A stretch of DNA of 64,000 nucleotides, from assembly GCA_001787535.1 (NCBI GenBank), contig MFXP01000009.1:1-64000 (forward strand), read 5' to 3'. The translations under genes and the position numbers were made by a program. Origin of the DNA: Candidatus Peribacteria bacterium RIFCSPHIGHO2_01_FULL_51_35. GTDB lineage: Bacteria > Patescibacteriota > Gracilibacteria > Peribacterales > Peribacteraceae. Below are positions 55,701 to 62,593 of this stretch, piece after piece (the first letter of the stretch is position 1; each line of letters begins with the position of its first letter). The notes under the pieces are model-generated. The model made no database searches and was not told the DNA's origin. It worked only from the letters and a program-made list of their open reading frames with translations.

Positions 55701-56573
55701 GTCCGCGATTCAGAAGACCCCGTGCAGCCGGACGATACGTTCTCGTACATTATTCGCATCACGAATAACGACAGCAGCAGCAAGCGCATCGACGTGACAG
55801 GATTCCTGGACGACAATACGGAATTCATCTCCGCTTCGGACAGCGGCAGAGAAACGAACAACGACGAAGAAGTGGAATGGGACAACATCTCCATCTCCGG
55901 CGATTCCAGCAAAACCCTTACGGTGCACGTTCGTGTGACCGATGACGCCGAGGACGGCGACACACTCCGTTTCCGCGTCCGCGCAGAAGACGAGGAGCAG
56001 ACCGAACTGACGGAAGTGGAAGATGACGATGATGACGGAACGAGTGTTGCCACGGTGAACGTGGACAAGAGTTCCGACAGGCAGGAAGTGCAGCCGGGTG
56101 AAACCGTCCGCTACAGCATCACGGTGCGCAACAACTCGAACCGCACCATCACGAGCGTCGTGGTGGAGGACACGTACCCGACATCGGACTTCTTCGTCTC
56201 CAACGTCGGCCAAAATGGCGTAAATAACGGCCGCAGCATCCGCTGGGAAGTCGGCTCGCTGGCACGCAATGAGTCAAAGACATTCACGTACTCTGCGACA
56301 ATCAACGGACGCCACGGCCAGACTTTCCACAACAGCGTGGTCGTCACAGGACGCGGCATGAACCAAGCCGGCGACCAGAACGAAGTGCGCGTCATCGAAC
56401 TGCTCCCGCAAACGGGTACCTTCGGCAGGTTCTTCGGTGGAAGCACCCTCACAGCCTCCACAAGCTCCGCAGACGCTGCGGGCACAGGCACGCTGCCATT
56501 CATCATCTGGACAACCATCCTCAGCATCGGCCTTGCAGGCGGAGGATTGATGGGACGCAGGATGTTCTTCTAG
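49743..56573 (+). CDS. Giant sortase-type surface protein: TSP3-like Ca-binding repeats and DUF11 repeats (2276 residues)
   Basis: After a signal peptide (about residues 1-35) come 13 Asp/Asn-rich repeats by my count. Each is of the form CQDGIDNDGDG..DF..DPGC....DNDE and resembles thrombospondin type 3 calcium-binding repeats with a cysteine pair. A carbohydrate-binding-like domain lies at about residues 155-300. About 12 DUF11 beta-sandwich repeats are interspersed and fill the C-terminal half. Two Ser-rich linkers and an Asp run occur between repeats. The end reads LPQTG, a hydrophobic helix and GRRMFF, a sortase signal. It would form a long, calcium-stiffened fibre on the cell surface. ATG 49743 was chosen for the signal peptide. 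Confidence 0.92.
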   Translation: MKRHRFLAKVLFISLVATQVHWGNFQSVQIAALAQAGTQCNDGVDNDGDNLTDFPTDPGCADADDNDEFNMPVAASTQCNDGADNDGDNLNDLQDPGCTDATDNDEFNAPAAPQCSDGNDNDGDGVTDFPDERGCENAQDNDETDPQAQTTANATTVNCTADQVISYTPGSYTYRRDPQKALGDPDGHIVSLGNNGTITLKMSQPVLNNPGSGVDFYVVELTRPYWPYYEQATVYGSEDGRVYRLIGFTDNGRRNGQVHVPMSLPNTLASAQYFRLSDTSPSWWHDGFDLDAIYSANCGTPHVPECRDGVDNDNDGVADHPGDFSCANPDDDDETNPKAQCQDGTDNDGDGKVDFPQDPGCSSRQDNDEFNAPPPQCQDGIDNDQDGATDFPADFSCSSPTDNDETFPKAQCQDNLDNDQDGFVDAQDPGCHTDGNAGNPNSYNAQDNDEGPRHDAQFVATKTADVQTVQPGGFVTYTIAVRNIGQVQISGIRVIDTIPTGLTFTTQGSTPGCFPQGNQVVCNAQTYNPGQTINTVLRFQVAQNAPCGAGRSIVNTATIQFNNVTIAQSSTTQTPIDCPSTQCSDGVDNDQDGATDFPADFSCSSPNDDDETFPKAQCQDNLDNDGDGLIDFPQDPGCTSNQDNDEGPVNRPIFAITKNGPSTIIRGDTIRFQINVTNTGNVNANGVVVTDPIPSGLTYNDAQSDASCDAQGGDVVCILGTLVPNQSRPLTISFDVPQIANCQQSLTISNTARVTASNASGQTQSQTVFTTVNCPPRTPQCRDGVDNDQDGATDFAGGDFSCANPDDDDETFPKAQCQDNLDNDGDGLIDFGQDPGCSSKQDNDEFNQIRANLALRKTADRTTVQPGETIVYTLRVRNFGPNAVSNIVLNDSLPTGVPFLITFTQTDGFACSVQPSDPNHVVCTRSSPLAANATATIVMRATVLAGAPCNGQPLINRAHVQAPGTVDSDSQNNFSEAAITCDSDEADLSIQKFQKFGTTVVRGGVVLYEVVVHNNGPATAENVVIADILPFDSLAQVSLTFNAGQSSQDCVLNFQGTSVLCNNFFLTPGETRSFTIAFNVPQVPNNCTQSSIQNVATVSTSTTDPDSSDNTSNTVVTTAICSSSSSSSSSSSSSSSATPQCRDNIDNDGDGVTDFPNDFSCSNPDDNDETFPKSQCQDGIDNDGDGLIDFGPDPGCVSFQDNDEDNLAAADLSIDKTGPSSVVRGTLLTYFVTVTNAGPNSAHNIVVGDQIPPTLFGSFNAAASPGCVLNGSQTSVLCNNFSLAPNESRTFAIAFNVPTAPNCSQSVEIQNRATVSTSTTDPVSSNNTSQTISTTVHCQASSSSSSTSSSSSSSSSSAAVSDLQMTLEGPLVAAEGTTVTYTAKVTNLGPAGVTAPYSIRETFPSGFLFDIELSDPDCALTGQNQITCTGPGLNVGATEEFDLVFRIPFQIASNPSLLNRLLGIETAHAVGLCTTTVQNTAVIVTNPNADPNTANNTSTVNTLITCSTDLSLTKTGPSSVTRGGTVTYPVTVTNVGPGQASQVRVTDVIPTGLTFQNSDGNCSVNGANVICELGTIPAGQSRTVNITFNVPQIPNCQASTTVLNVASVSAFETDPVLTNNSNVTNPLQTLINCSPNPFTIAKTDNATEVAAGGTLNYQITVTNTSAQTQSVTVTDTLPANTTFGTASNGGVHNNGTVTWFLTMTPNQQLTLTLSAQVSSSAPANSVLTNTASIQNGPSATDTTTVRNALTITKTDNRTTVQAGEALTYVITLTNSSSNTVTGVTVTDQLPNDVTFVSASDSGVRSDQTITWSNLAVAPNGTRTLTVQVTVNSNVSNGVTLINTATLNNVTVQDTTLVQGTGRDFTIDLTDSKDPVEPEERFNYTVRLTNLNSNGISNLTVTQTLDNDVDFVSASNGGSLNGRTITWNDISISGNGTTTLTVSVEVSDDADDGDFLNSTASAESKNDSESTRVEDDDDDDDDDITLDVRDSEDPVQPDDTFSYIIRITNNDSSSKRIDVTGFLDDNTEFISASDSGRETNNDEEVEWDNISISGDSSKTLTVHVRVTDDAEDGDTLRFRVRAEDEEQTELTEVEDDDDDGTSVATVNVDKSSDRQEVQPGETVRYSITVRNNSNRTITSVVVEDTYPTSDFFVSNVGQNGVNNGRSIRWEVGSLARNESKTFTYSATINGRHGQTFHNSVVVTGRGMNQAGDQNEVRVIELLPQTGTFGRFFGGSTLTASTSSADAAGTGTLPFIIWTTILSIGLAGGGLMGRRMFF

Positions 56574-56575
56574 GC

Positions 56576-56621
56576 AATCAACCATCCCGTAGCTGCGACG
56601 CGGCGTCGCAGCTACGGTTGA
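56576..56621. repeat. Long hairpin after the giant gene
   Basis: A perfect 15-bp stem, CCGTAGCTGCGACGC and its complement, with a 1-nt centre (56587-56617). It is extended by imperfect ATCAACC/GGTTGAT flanks. Confidence 0.75.
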
Positions 56622-56630
56622 TCAAGAGAA

Positions 56631-56657
56631 AGACCGCTCGAAAGGGCGGTTTTCTTT
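56631..56657 (+). terminator. Rho-independent terminator
   Basis: ACCGC and GCGGT arms around CGAAAGG, followed by TTTTCTTTT. Confidence 0.65.
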
Positions 56658-56697
56658 TGTTGCAATCTCTGCAGGAATCATGCATTCTTATGAACCT

Positions 56698-57045
56698 ATG
56701 ACCACAAAAGTCGACGAAATATTTGCGGAAATGACTGCCCCGGAACGAAGCGAAGAATTCACTTCACGCTTTGTGACAATTAATTTCTGGGATGCGACAG
56801 CTCGGTATGTCAATGAAATTCGTGACAGAATGGCAAAGGGCAAAGGGGGTCCTGGATTCAAACGAGATGCAGATTACCATGAGTCTCAATACAGGCTTCA
56901 TACAAGCATAGAACTTCTTCCGGATGGTGAACGCCAAGAACTCATAACGCGTTTGACGGATGAATTCCGTCGCAGGCATACAGAATGGGCAGAATCACCA
57001 GAAGGCAAAAGTCACGCAGAAATGATTGCTGATTTTGTGAATTAA
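56698..57045 (+). CDS. Hypothetical protein, 115 residues
   Basis: A soluble charged helical protein of unknown family. ATG 56698 is chosen because TTGCAA (56660-56665), 17 nt and CATTCT (56683-56688) form a promoter ending 9 nt before it. The in-frame ATG at 56680 would lie upstream of that -10 box. Confidence 0.55.
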   Translation: MTTKVDEIFAEMTAPERSEEFTSRFVTINFWDATARYVNEIRDRMAKGKGGPGFKRDADYHESQYRLHTSIELLPDGERQELITRLTDEFRRRHTEWAESPEGKSHAEMIADFVN

Positions 57046-57055
57046 TCTCATCCGT

Positions 57056-57219
57056 TTGTAGAGACGCCCCGGCGGGGCGTCTCTACAACGGCGAATTTTT
57101 TAATTATTGCAGCAGTTTGATCGATCGTTTGTAGAGCCGCGCAATTCGCGCGTCTCTACGACGATGATCTTAATTTTCAAATCCGTTTGTAGAGCCGCGA
57201 CATGTCGCGGCTCTACAAA
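57056..57219. repeat. Three tandem GTAGAG-type palindromic hairpins
   Basis: 57056-57088 (core CGCCCCGGCGGGGCG), 57131-57159 (core CGCGCAATTCGCGCG, one mismatch) and 57186-57219 (core CGCGACATGTCGCG). All share GTAGAG/CTCTAC ends while the centre differs. Same class as 19738-19818. Confidence 0.85.
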
Positions 57220-57243
57220 CCAACGTATTCCACTTCCCACAAT

Positions 57244-57285
57244 CGCGGCCAGGTATCTGCTTGCCGGCAGGCAGGCTTGGCCGCG
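57244..57285. repeat. Nested palindrome with the CTGCC...GGCAG core
   Basis: CGCGGCCA/TGGCCGCG arms (57244-57251, 57278-57285) enclose CTGCTTGCCGGCAGGCAG. The core is one substitution from the 20-nt palindrome at 29090-29109. Confidence 0.7.
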
Positions 57286-57323
57286 AGTCGCAGGCAAGTA
57301 TGCCTGCTCCTTTTTGATAGTAA

Positions 57324-57872
57324 TTATTCCCCCTCCACAACTATCGACCGGATTTTCTCCGGGAGTTCTTTGAGATTTTTCTCAAAAATCTTCTCTTCTT
57401 CGGCAGAAGGGGCGCTCAAAACCCACGCGGCAAGATCCGCACCGGCAGGCTGTGTACCCACGCCGATGCGAAGGCGGGGGAATTCCTCGCCCAAAACATC
57501 TACGATGGATTTAAGTCCGTTGTGCGTGCCGGGACCCCCGCTTCTGCGGAAACGGATTTCCCCGAGGGGAAGATCGACGTCGTCGCACAAAATGATGATC
57601 TGATTTTTAGGATCCAACTTAAAAAAATCCACGAGCTTGCGGACGGCTTCGCCGGATCTGTTCATGTACGTCTGCGGCTTTACGAGCAGAATCGGTGCCG
57701 TGACAATGCGCCCTTCTTGCATCGCTGATAAAAACTTTTGCTTGTCCTGCCATTCGCCTTCGCCGAATTCTTTGGATAACTGACCGATCGCTCTAAAGCC
57801 AAGATTATGCCGCGTGCGCTCGTGTCCGGATCCCGGATTGCCGAGGCCGATGATCACGAGGGAAGGCTTCAT
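57324..57872 (-). CDS. pth: Peptidyl-tRNA hydrolase
   Basis: The 182-residue protein has the Pth pattern: LVIIGLGNPGSGHERTRHNLG (catalytic His in RHN), KPQTYMNRSGEAV, and LCDDVDLPLG with GGPGTHNGLKSI. It frees tRNA from stalled peptidyl-tRNA. ATG 57872 starts the fold. A TATAGT box (minus strand, 57885-57880) ends 7 nt upstream, so the message is probably leaderless. Confidence 0.93.
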   Translation of the reverse strand: MKPSLVIIGLGNPGSGHERTRHNLGFRAIGQLSKEFGEGEWQDKQKFLSAMQEGRIVTAPILLVKPQTYMNRSGEAVRKLVDFFKLDPKNQIIILCDDVDLPLGEIRFRRSGGPGTHNGLKSIVDVLGEEFPRLRIGVGTQPAGADLAAWVLSAPSAEEEKIFEKNLKELPEKIRSIVVEGE

Positions 57873-57873
57873 C

Positions 57874-57902
57874 TTGGACACTATAGCGTAGGAGCGTACG
57901 AT
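57874..57902 (+). promoter_or_regulatory. Overlapping divergent promoters, pth and the 60-residue gene
   Basis: Plus strand: TTGGAC (57874-57879), 17 nt, TACGAT (57897-57902), 6 nt before ATG 57909. Minus strand: TATAGT (57885-57880), 7 nt before the pth ATG. The two promoters share the same DNA. Confidence 0.55.
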
Positions 57903-57908
57903 AAAACT

Positions 57909-58091
57909 ATGGTGAATCTTCCGACAAACCTCACGCCCGAACAACGCAGAGAATTTGATGAACTCTTGGAAAAACTGGCAGGAGAAAATCCCGAAGCATC
58001 AAAAGTGATTCCGAAAACAAGAAGAAATGCATGCGATGTTCTTAATCCGCAAGAATCACTCAAGTCGGATGAAATTAGAAAAGAGTCTTGA
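57909..58091 (+). CDS. Hypothetical small protein, 60 residues
   Basis: A charged soluble protein (LTPEQRREFDELLEKL) of unknown family. A good promoter lies 6 nt upstream. Its 3' end overlaps the convergent gene at 58075 by 17 nt. Confidence 0.55.
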   Translation: MVNLPTNLTPEQRREFDELLEKLAGENPEASKVIPKTRRNACDVLNPQESLKSDEIRKES

Positions 58092-58464
58092 GTGCTTTTT
58101 CGAACGCACGCACGGCTGACTCCGCATTATGTTCGCTGATCGAAAATCCCGGCTCATGGGCAATGCGGTTCCTGAGCTTGTGAGCATTCCACAACGATTG
58201 GATGTTTTTGAATCGTGCACCGCTTGCTTTTAATTTCTCGCTGAAGCTTCCATGCACGTCCATCCGTTCCAGAGCGGAATCCAGCACTTTTTCCGCTTCC
58301 AGAAGCCGTTTGGAAGGATCTGTGATCGAAAGAACATGCTGCCATTCTTTCTCGGCTCGCTTACGATCAAAAGAACTTAATTTCTTTCTCCTGAGTTTCA
58401 TGAAAACAAACGTACCCAAGAGCCCCAGTATCGCGAGAACAACAATGGTGATGAAGATGCTCAT
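58075..58464 (-). CDS. Hypothetical membrane-anchored protein, 129 residues
   Basis: One N-terminal membrane helix (about residues 3-22) precedes a helical cytoplasmic domain with the sequence WNAHKLRNRIAHEPGF. That resembles the HEPN-like or DUF4145-type R-N-IAHE pattern, but no firm family is called. Its ATG overlaps the stop of the PH-domain gene (ATGA), so the pair is an operon. Confidence 0.65.
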   Translation of the reverse strand: MSIFITIVVLAILGLLGTFVFMKLRRKKLSSFDRKRAEKEWQHVLSITDPSKRLLEAEKVLDSALERMDVHGSFSEKLKASGARFKNIQSLWNAHKLRNRIAHEPGFSISEHNAESAVRAFEKALKTLF

Positions 58465-59057
58465 TTCTTTTTACCGGGAGGAGTACCACCCATCTGCATC
58501 TGCCCTGCGACGAGTCCGGCCAGCAGTTCTTGGACGTGCTTCGCATCTTTCAGATTCTTCGAGTGAAGATACGCTTCCATATTTTTGAGAATCACAGCTT
58601 CCACGCTGCGGGGACGTGACACATGGGTGAGAGAAAACACGGAACCCGTGGAAATCTTTTCGACATTGATGACGCCGTAGCGCAGCATCGTGCCCAGCAC
58701 GCCGTTGATCTCGTAGCTCACGCCTTGGATATCGCTGTAGAGCACGCGCGTGGATTGGCGGTGAAACCAGCCGTGCCATTCCAGGTCGATGATGCCCATG
58801 TTGGTGATGATCCACGCATCCAGGTAGTAATCGAAAAAATAGCGCAGCCACCAGACGATGGAACTCATGCTCCACAGCGCCACGATGTAGAAAATAATAT
58901 TCTGCCCGAAGACCAGGAAAAGCGTTGCCCAAGAGAGCAGGAAGGACAGCGTCGGCCAGAATAAAAACTTGAGTCCGATGAGCCAGTGCTTGTGCACGAT
59001 CACTGCGACGTGTTCGTCTTCTTCCAAGTGCTTTGCGAAGAGAAAGGAATCGAGCAT
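58461..59057 (-). CDS. PH-domain membrane protein (bPH_2/DUF304-like)
   Basis: The 198-residue protein has two membrane helices (about residues 28-48 and 52-75). A bacterial PH-like domain (about 80-150) follows, with AWIITNMGIIDLEWHGWFHR and SYEINGVLGTMLRYGVI. Such proteins are membrane-bound and of unclear function. It is upstream of and coupled to the 129-residue membrane protein. Confidence 0.75.
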   Translation of the reverse strand: MLDSFLFAKHLEEDEHVAVIVHKHWLIGLKFLFWPTLSFLLSWATLFLVFGQNIIFYIVALWSMSSIVWWLRYFFDYYLDAWIITNMGIIDLEWHGWFHRQSTRVLYSDIQGVSYEINGVLGTMLRYGVINVEKISTGSVFSLTHVSRPRSVEAVILKNMEAYLHSKNLKDAKHVQELLAGLVAGQMQMGGTPPGKKK

Positions 59058-59080
59058 TGGAGAGAGTGTAGCAAAGAAGG

Positions 59081-59130
59081 ATGTTAGGAGTTAGGAATTA
59101 GGAAAAACTGCTCCTAACCTCCTAACATCC
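59081..59130. repeat. Low-complexity inverted repeat H
   Basis: The left arm (59081-59102) repeats GTTAGGA; the right arm (59111-59130) has the complement CTCCTAACCTCCTAACATCC. It lies between the divergent PH-protein and lepB genes. Confidence 0.75.
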
Positions 59131-59169
59131 TATTTCCTGGCCACAGGAATATTTGCTACAATGCCCCGG

Positions 59170-59796
59170 ATGAAACCACGCAAACACGGACTCCTGTTCC
59201 ACTTCCTCGACGTCGTTTTTAACATCATCGTGATTGTCGCGATTGTGGCCGGCATTCGGACATTCTTGGTGTCGCCGTTCCAAGTGGAAGGAAACTCCAT
59301 GGTGGATACGCTGGAGGACAAGCAGTACATCATCATCAATAAATTGGCGTATTTGCTGGGGCAGCCGGAACGCGGCGACGTGGTGGTGTTCCGCCCGCCG
59401 AATGACCATGAAAAGTACTACGTAAAGCGCGTCATCGGGCTGCCGGGCGACACGGTCTCCATCCGTGGAGGCTACGTCTATTTGCAAAATGAAGGCACGA
59501 AGGAAGCGGTGAAATTGGCCGAGGATACGTACCTGAATGACCGGAATGACGGGCGCACGTTCAGCCATCCGCCCAGCAGCGGCAATACGAAAGTTGTCTC
59601 CTACGAGGTGCCGGAAGGGCATTACTTCCTGCTCGGGGATAATCGCCAGGGCAGTTTGGATTCCCGCAGTTTCGTCGGGGATGATGCAAAACCGTTGCCG
59701 TTTGTTCCGGACAGCGACATCAAGGGGCGAGTGTGGTTCGTCGCGCTTCCCGTCACAAAGATTCATGCATTGGAACCGCCTGAGTACGGGTTTTAA
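59170..59796 (+). CDS. lepB: Signal peptidase I
   Basis: The 208-residue protein has one membrane helix (about residues 12-34). The catalytic serine is in VEGNSMVDTL, the lysine in YYVKRVIGLPGD, and box E is GDNRQGSLDSR. It cleaves signal peptides of the many secreted proteins here. ATG 59170 is preferred over ATG 59161, because a TACAAT box (59157-59162) overlaps the first ATG and ends 7 nt before the second. Confidence 0.93.
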   Translation: MKPRKHGLLFHFLDVVFNIIVIVAIVAGIRTFLVSPFQVEGNSMVDTLEDKQYIIINKLAYLLGQPERGDVVVFRPPNDHEKYYVKRVIGLPGDTVSIRGGYVYLQNEGTKEAVKLAEDTYLNDRNDGRTFSHPPSSGNTKVVSYEVPEGHYFLLGDNRQGSLDSRSFVGDDAKPLPFVPDSDIKGRVWFVALPVTKIHALEPPEYGF

Positions 59797-59900
59797 GTAA
59801 GGTAGGTTTTGTAGGTCCGGTAGGTAAGGTAGGTGAATTTTTGAGGCATATTTAGCGACACCTCCTTACCAGACCTACCATACTTACCTTACCTACCGGA
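59797..59900. repeat. Low-complexity inverted repeat I
   Basis: The left arm (59797-59835) repeats TAGGTAAGG; the right arm (59870-59899) contains the complement CTTACCTTACCTACC. It lies between lepB and secE, upstream of the secE promoter. Confidence 0.8.
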
Positions 59901-59909
59901 CATTTCCTC

Positions 59910-59937
59910 TTGCTTCAACAGTAAAACCCTCTATACT
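59910..59937 (+). promoter_or_regulatory. Predicted secE-nusG promoter
   Basis: TTGCTT (59910-59915), 16-nt spacer, TATACT (59932-59937). Confidence 0.6.
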
Positions 59938-59943
59938 CCAAAT

Positions 59944-59963
59944 AGCCCGAAGGGGGCTTTTTT
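59944..59963 (+). terminator. Terminator-like hairpin in the secE leader (possible attenuator)
   Basis: AGCCC pairs with GGGCT around CGAAGG and is followed by six T residues. It lies just after the predicted transcription start. AGGAAGG, one of the few clear Shine-Dalgarno sequences here, follows directly before the secE ATG. Confidence 0.6.
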
Positions 59964-59974
59964 AGGAAGGATCT

Positions 59975-60163
59975 ATGAACAGAATCCAGCTCTACATCAC
60001 CGATGCCATAGAAGAACTGCGCCATGTCCGCTGGCCCACGCGCCAGCAGGCCATTCGTTTGTCCGTGATTGTGTTGGCCTTTACCGCTGCAAGTTCCGCA
60101 TTATTCGGCTTTGTGGACTTTGTGCTGTCCGAAGCGGTTTCTTTCCTCCTTCAATTCTCATAA
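59975..60163 (+). CDS. secE: Preprotein translocase subunit SecE
   Basis: The 62-residue single-helix SecE has an amphipathic start with EELRHVRWPTRQQAIRLS and a membrane helix to the C-terminus. It clamps SecY. It has a clear ribosome site (AGGAAGG) and is followed by nusG after 3 nt, the conserved secE-nusG order. Confidence 0.95.
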   Translation: MNRIQLYITDAIEELRHVRWPTRQQAIRLSVIVLAFTAASSALFGFVDFVLSEAVSFLLQFS

Positions 60164-60166
60164 ACC

Positions 60167-60712
60167 ATGGGCAAGCAAGATCCACGAGCAGGGAGAAATT
60201 GGTACGTCCTCCACACGTATTCGGGCTACGAAGACAGCGTGAAGCAATCTCTGGAACAACGCGTGGAATCCCTGGGCATGCAGGATTACATCTTCAGCAT
60301 TCAAGTGCCGAAAGAGAAACAATTGGTGTTCAAGAAAAACGAACCCGTGGAAGAAGAGCGCAAGCTGTTCCCGGGCTATGTGCTCGTAGACATGATCGTG
60401 ACGGATGAGAGTTGGTACGTGGTCAGGAATACCCCGAACGTCACGGGCTTCGTCGGCTCCGGCAATATTCCTGTCCCGGTGACGCCGGAGGAATACGGCG
60501 TGATCGAGCGAAGGGTCGGTGAGCAGGAAGCCAAGTTCAAGAGCGATTTCCAAGTGGGGGATTTGGTCGTCATCATCGACGGTCCCTTCAAAAACTACGA
60601 TGGCAGCGTGGAGAGCGTGGATGTGAACAAAGGCAAATTGACGGTTCTGGTGCTCATTTTCGACCGCGAGACGCCTGTGGAATTGGACTTCACGCAAGTA
60701 AAGAAGAAATAA
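60167..60712 (+). CDS. nusG: Transcription termination/antitermination protein NusG
   Basis: The 181-residue protein has the NGN domain (NWYVLHTYSGYEDSVKQSLE, ERKLFPGYVLV, TPNVTGFVG) and the C-terminal KOW domain (FQVGDLVVIIDGPFKNYDG, ending PVELDFTQVKKK). It binds RNA polymerase and couples transcription with translation. It follows secE directly. Confidence 0.96.
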   Translation: MGKQDPRAGRNWYVLHTYSGYEDSVKQSLEQRVESLGMQDYIFSIQVPKEKQLVFKKNEPVEEERKLFPGYVLVDMIVTDESWYVVRNTPNVTGFVGSGNIPVPVTPEEYGVIERRVGEQEAKFKSDFQVGDLVVIIDGPFKNYDGSVESVDVNKGKLTVLVLIFDRETPVELDFTQVKKK

Positions 60713-60735
60713 AGAGCTCTCTTTCCTTAATCATT

Positions 60736-60918
60736 ATGAAACCTGAACGTCTCCCAATGCCGCTTACAGTGAGTGTTGCTGATGCCTCCATGGATCCCGA
60801 CGTTGGAAAAGAGCGTGTTTCGCAAGTGCTCGAGCGCCATCGCGCAGCTATGCGGGCACAGGCTTCACTGGAAGCACAAAAGCATGCTTCCAAAGCTGAG
60901 CAGTTTTTAGCCGAATAA
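60736..60918 (+). CDS. Hypothetical small protein, 60 residues
   Basis: A soluble helical protein (RVSQVLERHRAAMRAQASLE) of unknown family, 23 nt after nusG and 9 nt before acyP. It is probably in the same transcript. Confidence 0.45.
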   Translation: MKPERLPMPLTVSVADASMDPDVGKERVSQVLERHRAAMRAQASLEAQKHASKAEQFLAE

Positions 60919-60927
60919 TACTGTCTC

Positions 60928-61197
60928 TTGTCAGCAAAGGAATTTTCCATTGGCGGCAAAGTCCAAGGAGTCTTCTTCCGCAGGCGTGCAAAAGAGAAGG
61001 CGGATGAGCTCGGCCTCACCGGCTTCGTAGAAAATCGAGAAGATGGATCTGTCTTTATTTTCGCTGAAGGAATGGAGGATGCTCTGCAAGAACTCGAGCA
61101 GTGGTGTCATCACGGACCCCCAGGCGCGAACGTAGAATCAGTGATCGTTAAGAATGCCGAGGAACTCGGCAAGCAATCATTTGAAATTCAGAGATGA
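60928..61197 (+). CDS. acyP: Acylphosphatase
   Basis: The 89-residue protein has the family signature GGKVQGVFFRRRAKEKADEL and ENREDGSVFIFAEG. The usual catalytic Arg is present; the Asn lies in FVENREDG. It hydrolyses acyl phosphates. The only start giving the full domain is TTG 60928; no ATG is available upstream. The stop abuts the convergent murJ stop. Confidence 0.85.
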   Translation: MSAKEFSIGGKVQGVFFRRRAKEKADELGLTGFVENREDGSVFIFAEGMEDALQELEQWCHHGPPGANVESVIVKNAEELGKQSFEIQR

Positions 61198-62517
61198 TTA
61201 TTTTAACGAACGCGCACTTTTCGGAAGCAGCAGAGCAAGCCCGATGAGTTGGACGATTTGCCCTGCGGTAAACCCGACTGCCAGGCTCAGAACACCGTAA
61301 CGCGGTGCCAGCGTAAAGGAAATGGCAATGGCAACGATGCCATTCAAGGCACTCAAACCCGCCGGGATCATGGTGTCTTTGACGGCATAGAAAGCACGCA
61401 GGAGCAGGTGATTCAAGCTTTCGAACGGAATGCTAATGGCATAGAGCCCTAAGCACAGCGAGAAAAGCGCAAGTTCGCGTTCCAGGTTTACGAGATCGGC
61501 AGCAATGGGAGCGACGAGATACAGTAGAGCTGCACCCGGAATGGTGAGCGCCAACAGGAGCAGGGATCCTTTGCGCAGGTAGATCCAGAACCGTTTTCCT
61601 TCTTTCTTTGCCGCTGCTTGGGAGAGGAGTGAGAAGGCGGACTGCGCCAGCGCGATGCCTGCAATGCCGATGACGACGGACTGGAAATTCCTGGCATATG
61701 CATTCACGGTGACGGCGCCGCTGCCAAGGTTCGATGCGATTTTATCGAAAAACAGAAGCTCCACTTGCAGTGCGCCGAGCGCCAGCATGCGCGGGAGCAT
61801 CAACCATCCGAGTTCTTTGATGTCCGGGTGCCACAGCAGGAGACGCGGTCGGTATCCTGCATGGAGCAATGCAACAGCGCGCAGCACCACGTACACGATG
61901 GCACCGCTCAAGGTGCCGAGGATGGGACCGTAGGCTCCGTACATCGGCGTAAGAAGAATGGTTCCGCCGATGGTGCCGAGCGTGTAGAGGATGGGTGTGA
62001 TGCCGTAGACCCAGTACTTCTGCACGGTGATGAGGTATTGTCCAAACGCATTGCCGAACACGAAAAGGAAGTTGGTGAGCAGCGCAATGCGACCGAAGTT
62101 GATGTAGAGCGCTAGTGCCTCGCCTTCAAAATCCGTGAGGTACGGTGCGATGTTCGGGAATGCGAGTGCCATAAGGAGAGCGATCAATCCGAAGGCGAGC
62201 GTGGCAGCACCCGTCACGCCGCTGAGGAGATCGGACATTTGGCGTGGTTTGCGTTCGGCTTTGTAGCGCGCAAGAAGGGGAACCAGCGCCACCGAAAAAC
62301 CCGCCATGATGGATACCTGGAACAAAAGATCACTGGGACGGAACGACGCAATATAGACGTCCACCACCGAAAGATTGGGGAAGGTCTGCGTCAGAACGCG
62401 ATCGCGGATGAGCCCCGCAAGGGATGCACCAAACTGTGTGAGAGCGAGCACAAGGGCTCCTCCCATCAGGCGCTTTTGCGAAAAGACATTCAAAAATTTC
62501 TTTGCTTGCAATTTCAT
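61198..62517 (-). CDS. murJ: Lipid II flippase MurJ (MviN family)
   Basis: The 439-residue polytopic membrane protein has about 12-14 helices. The MurJ/MviN signs are GLIRDRVLTQTFP, the FRPSDLLFQVS-AGFSVALVPLL region, and NHLLLRAFYAVKDTMIP. It flips the peptidoglycan precursor lipid II, which supports an own cell wall. It is convergent with the acyP operon. Confidence 0.92.
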   Translation of the reverse strand: MKLQAKKFLNVFSQKRLMGGALVLALTQFGASLAGLIRDRVLTQTFPNLSVVDVYIASFRPSDLLFQVSIMAGFSVALVPLLARYKAERKPRQMSDLLSGVTGAATLAFGLIALLMALAFPNIAPYLTDFEGEALALYINFGRIALLTNFLFVFGNAFGQYLITVQKYWVYGITPILYTLGTIGGTILLTPMYGAYGPILGTLSGAIVYVVLRAVALLHAGYRPRLLLWHPDIKELGWLMLPRMLALGALQVELLFFDKIASNLGSGAVTVNAYARNFQSVVIGIAGIALAQSAFSLLSQAAAKKEGKRFWIYLRKGSLLLLALTIPGAALLYLVAPIAADLVNLERELALFSLCLGLYAISIPFESLNHLLLRAFYAVKDTMIPAGLSALNGIVAIAISFTLAPRYGVLSLAVGFTAGQIVQLIGLALLLPKSARSLK

Positions 62518-62593
62518 TGTTTAAAAGAGTAACAGATAAGCGATTCCGATCATCTTGCCAATATTCGATTTTAAAATGAAATAGTGGTCGCAA

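Noticed and set aside
57056-57219. CRISPR array suggested by repeated GTAGAG units
   Set aside because: The units are palindromes with differing centres and unequal spacing. There are only three, and no cas gene is near.
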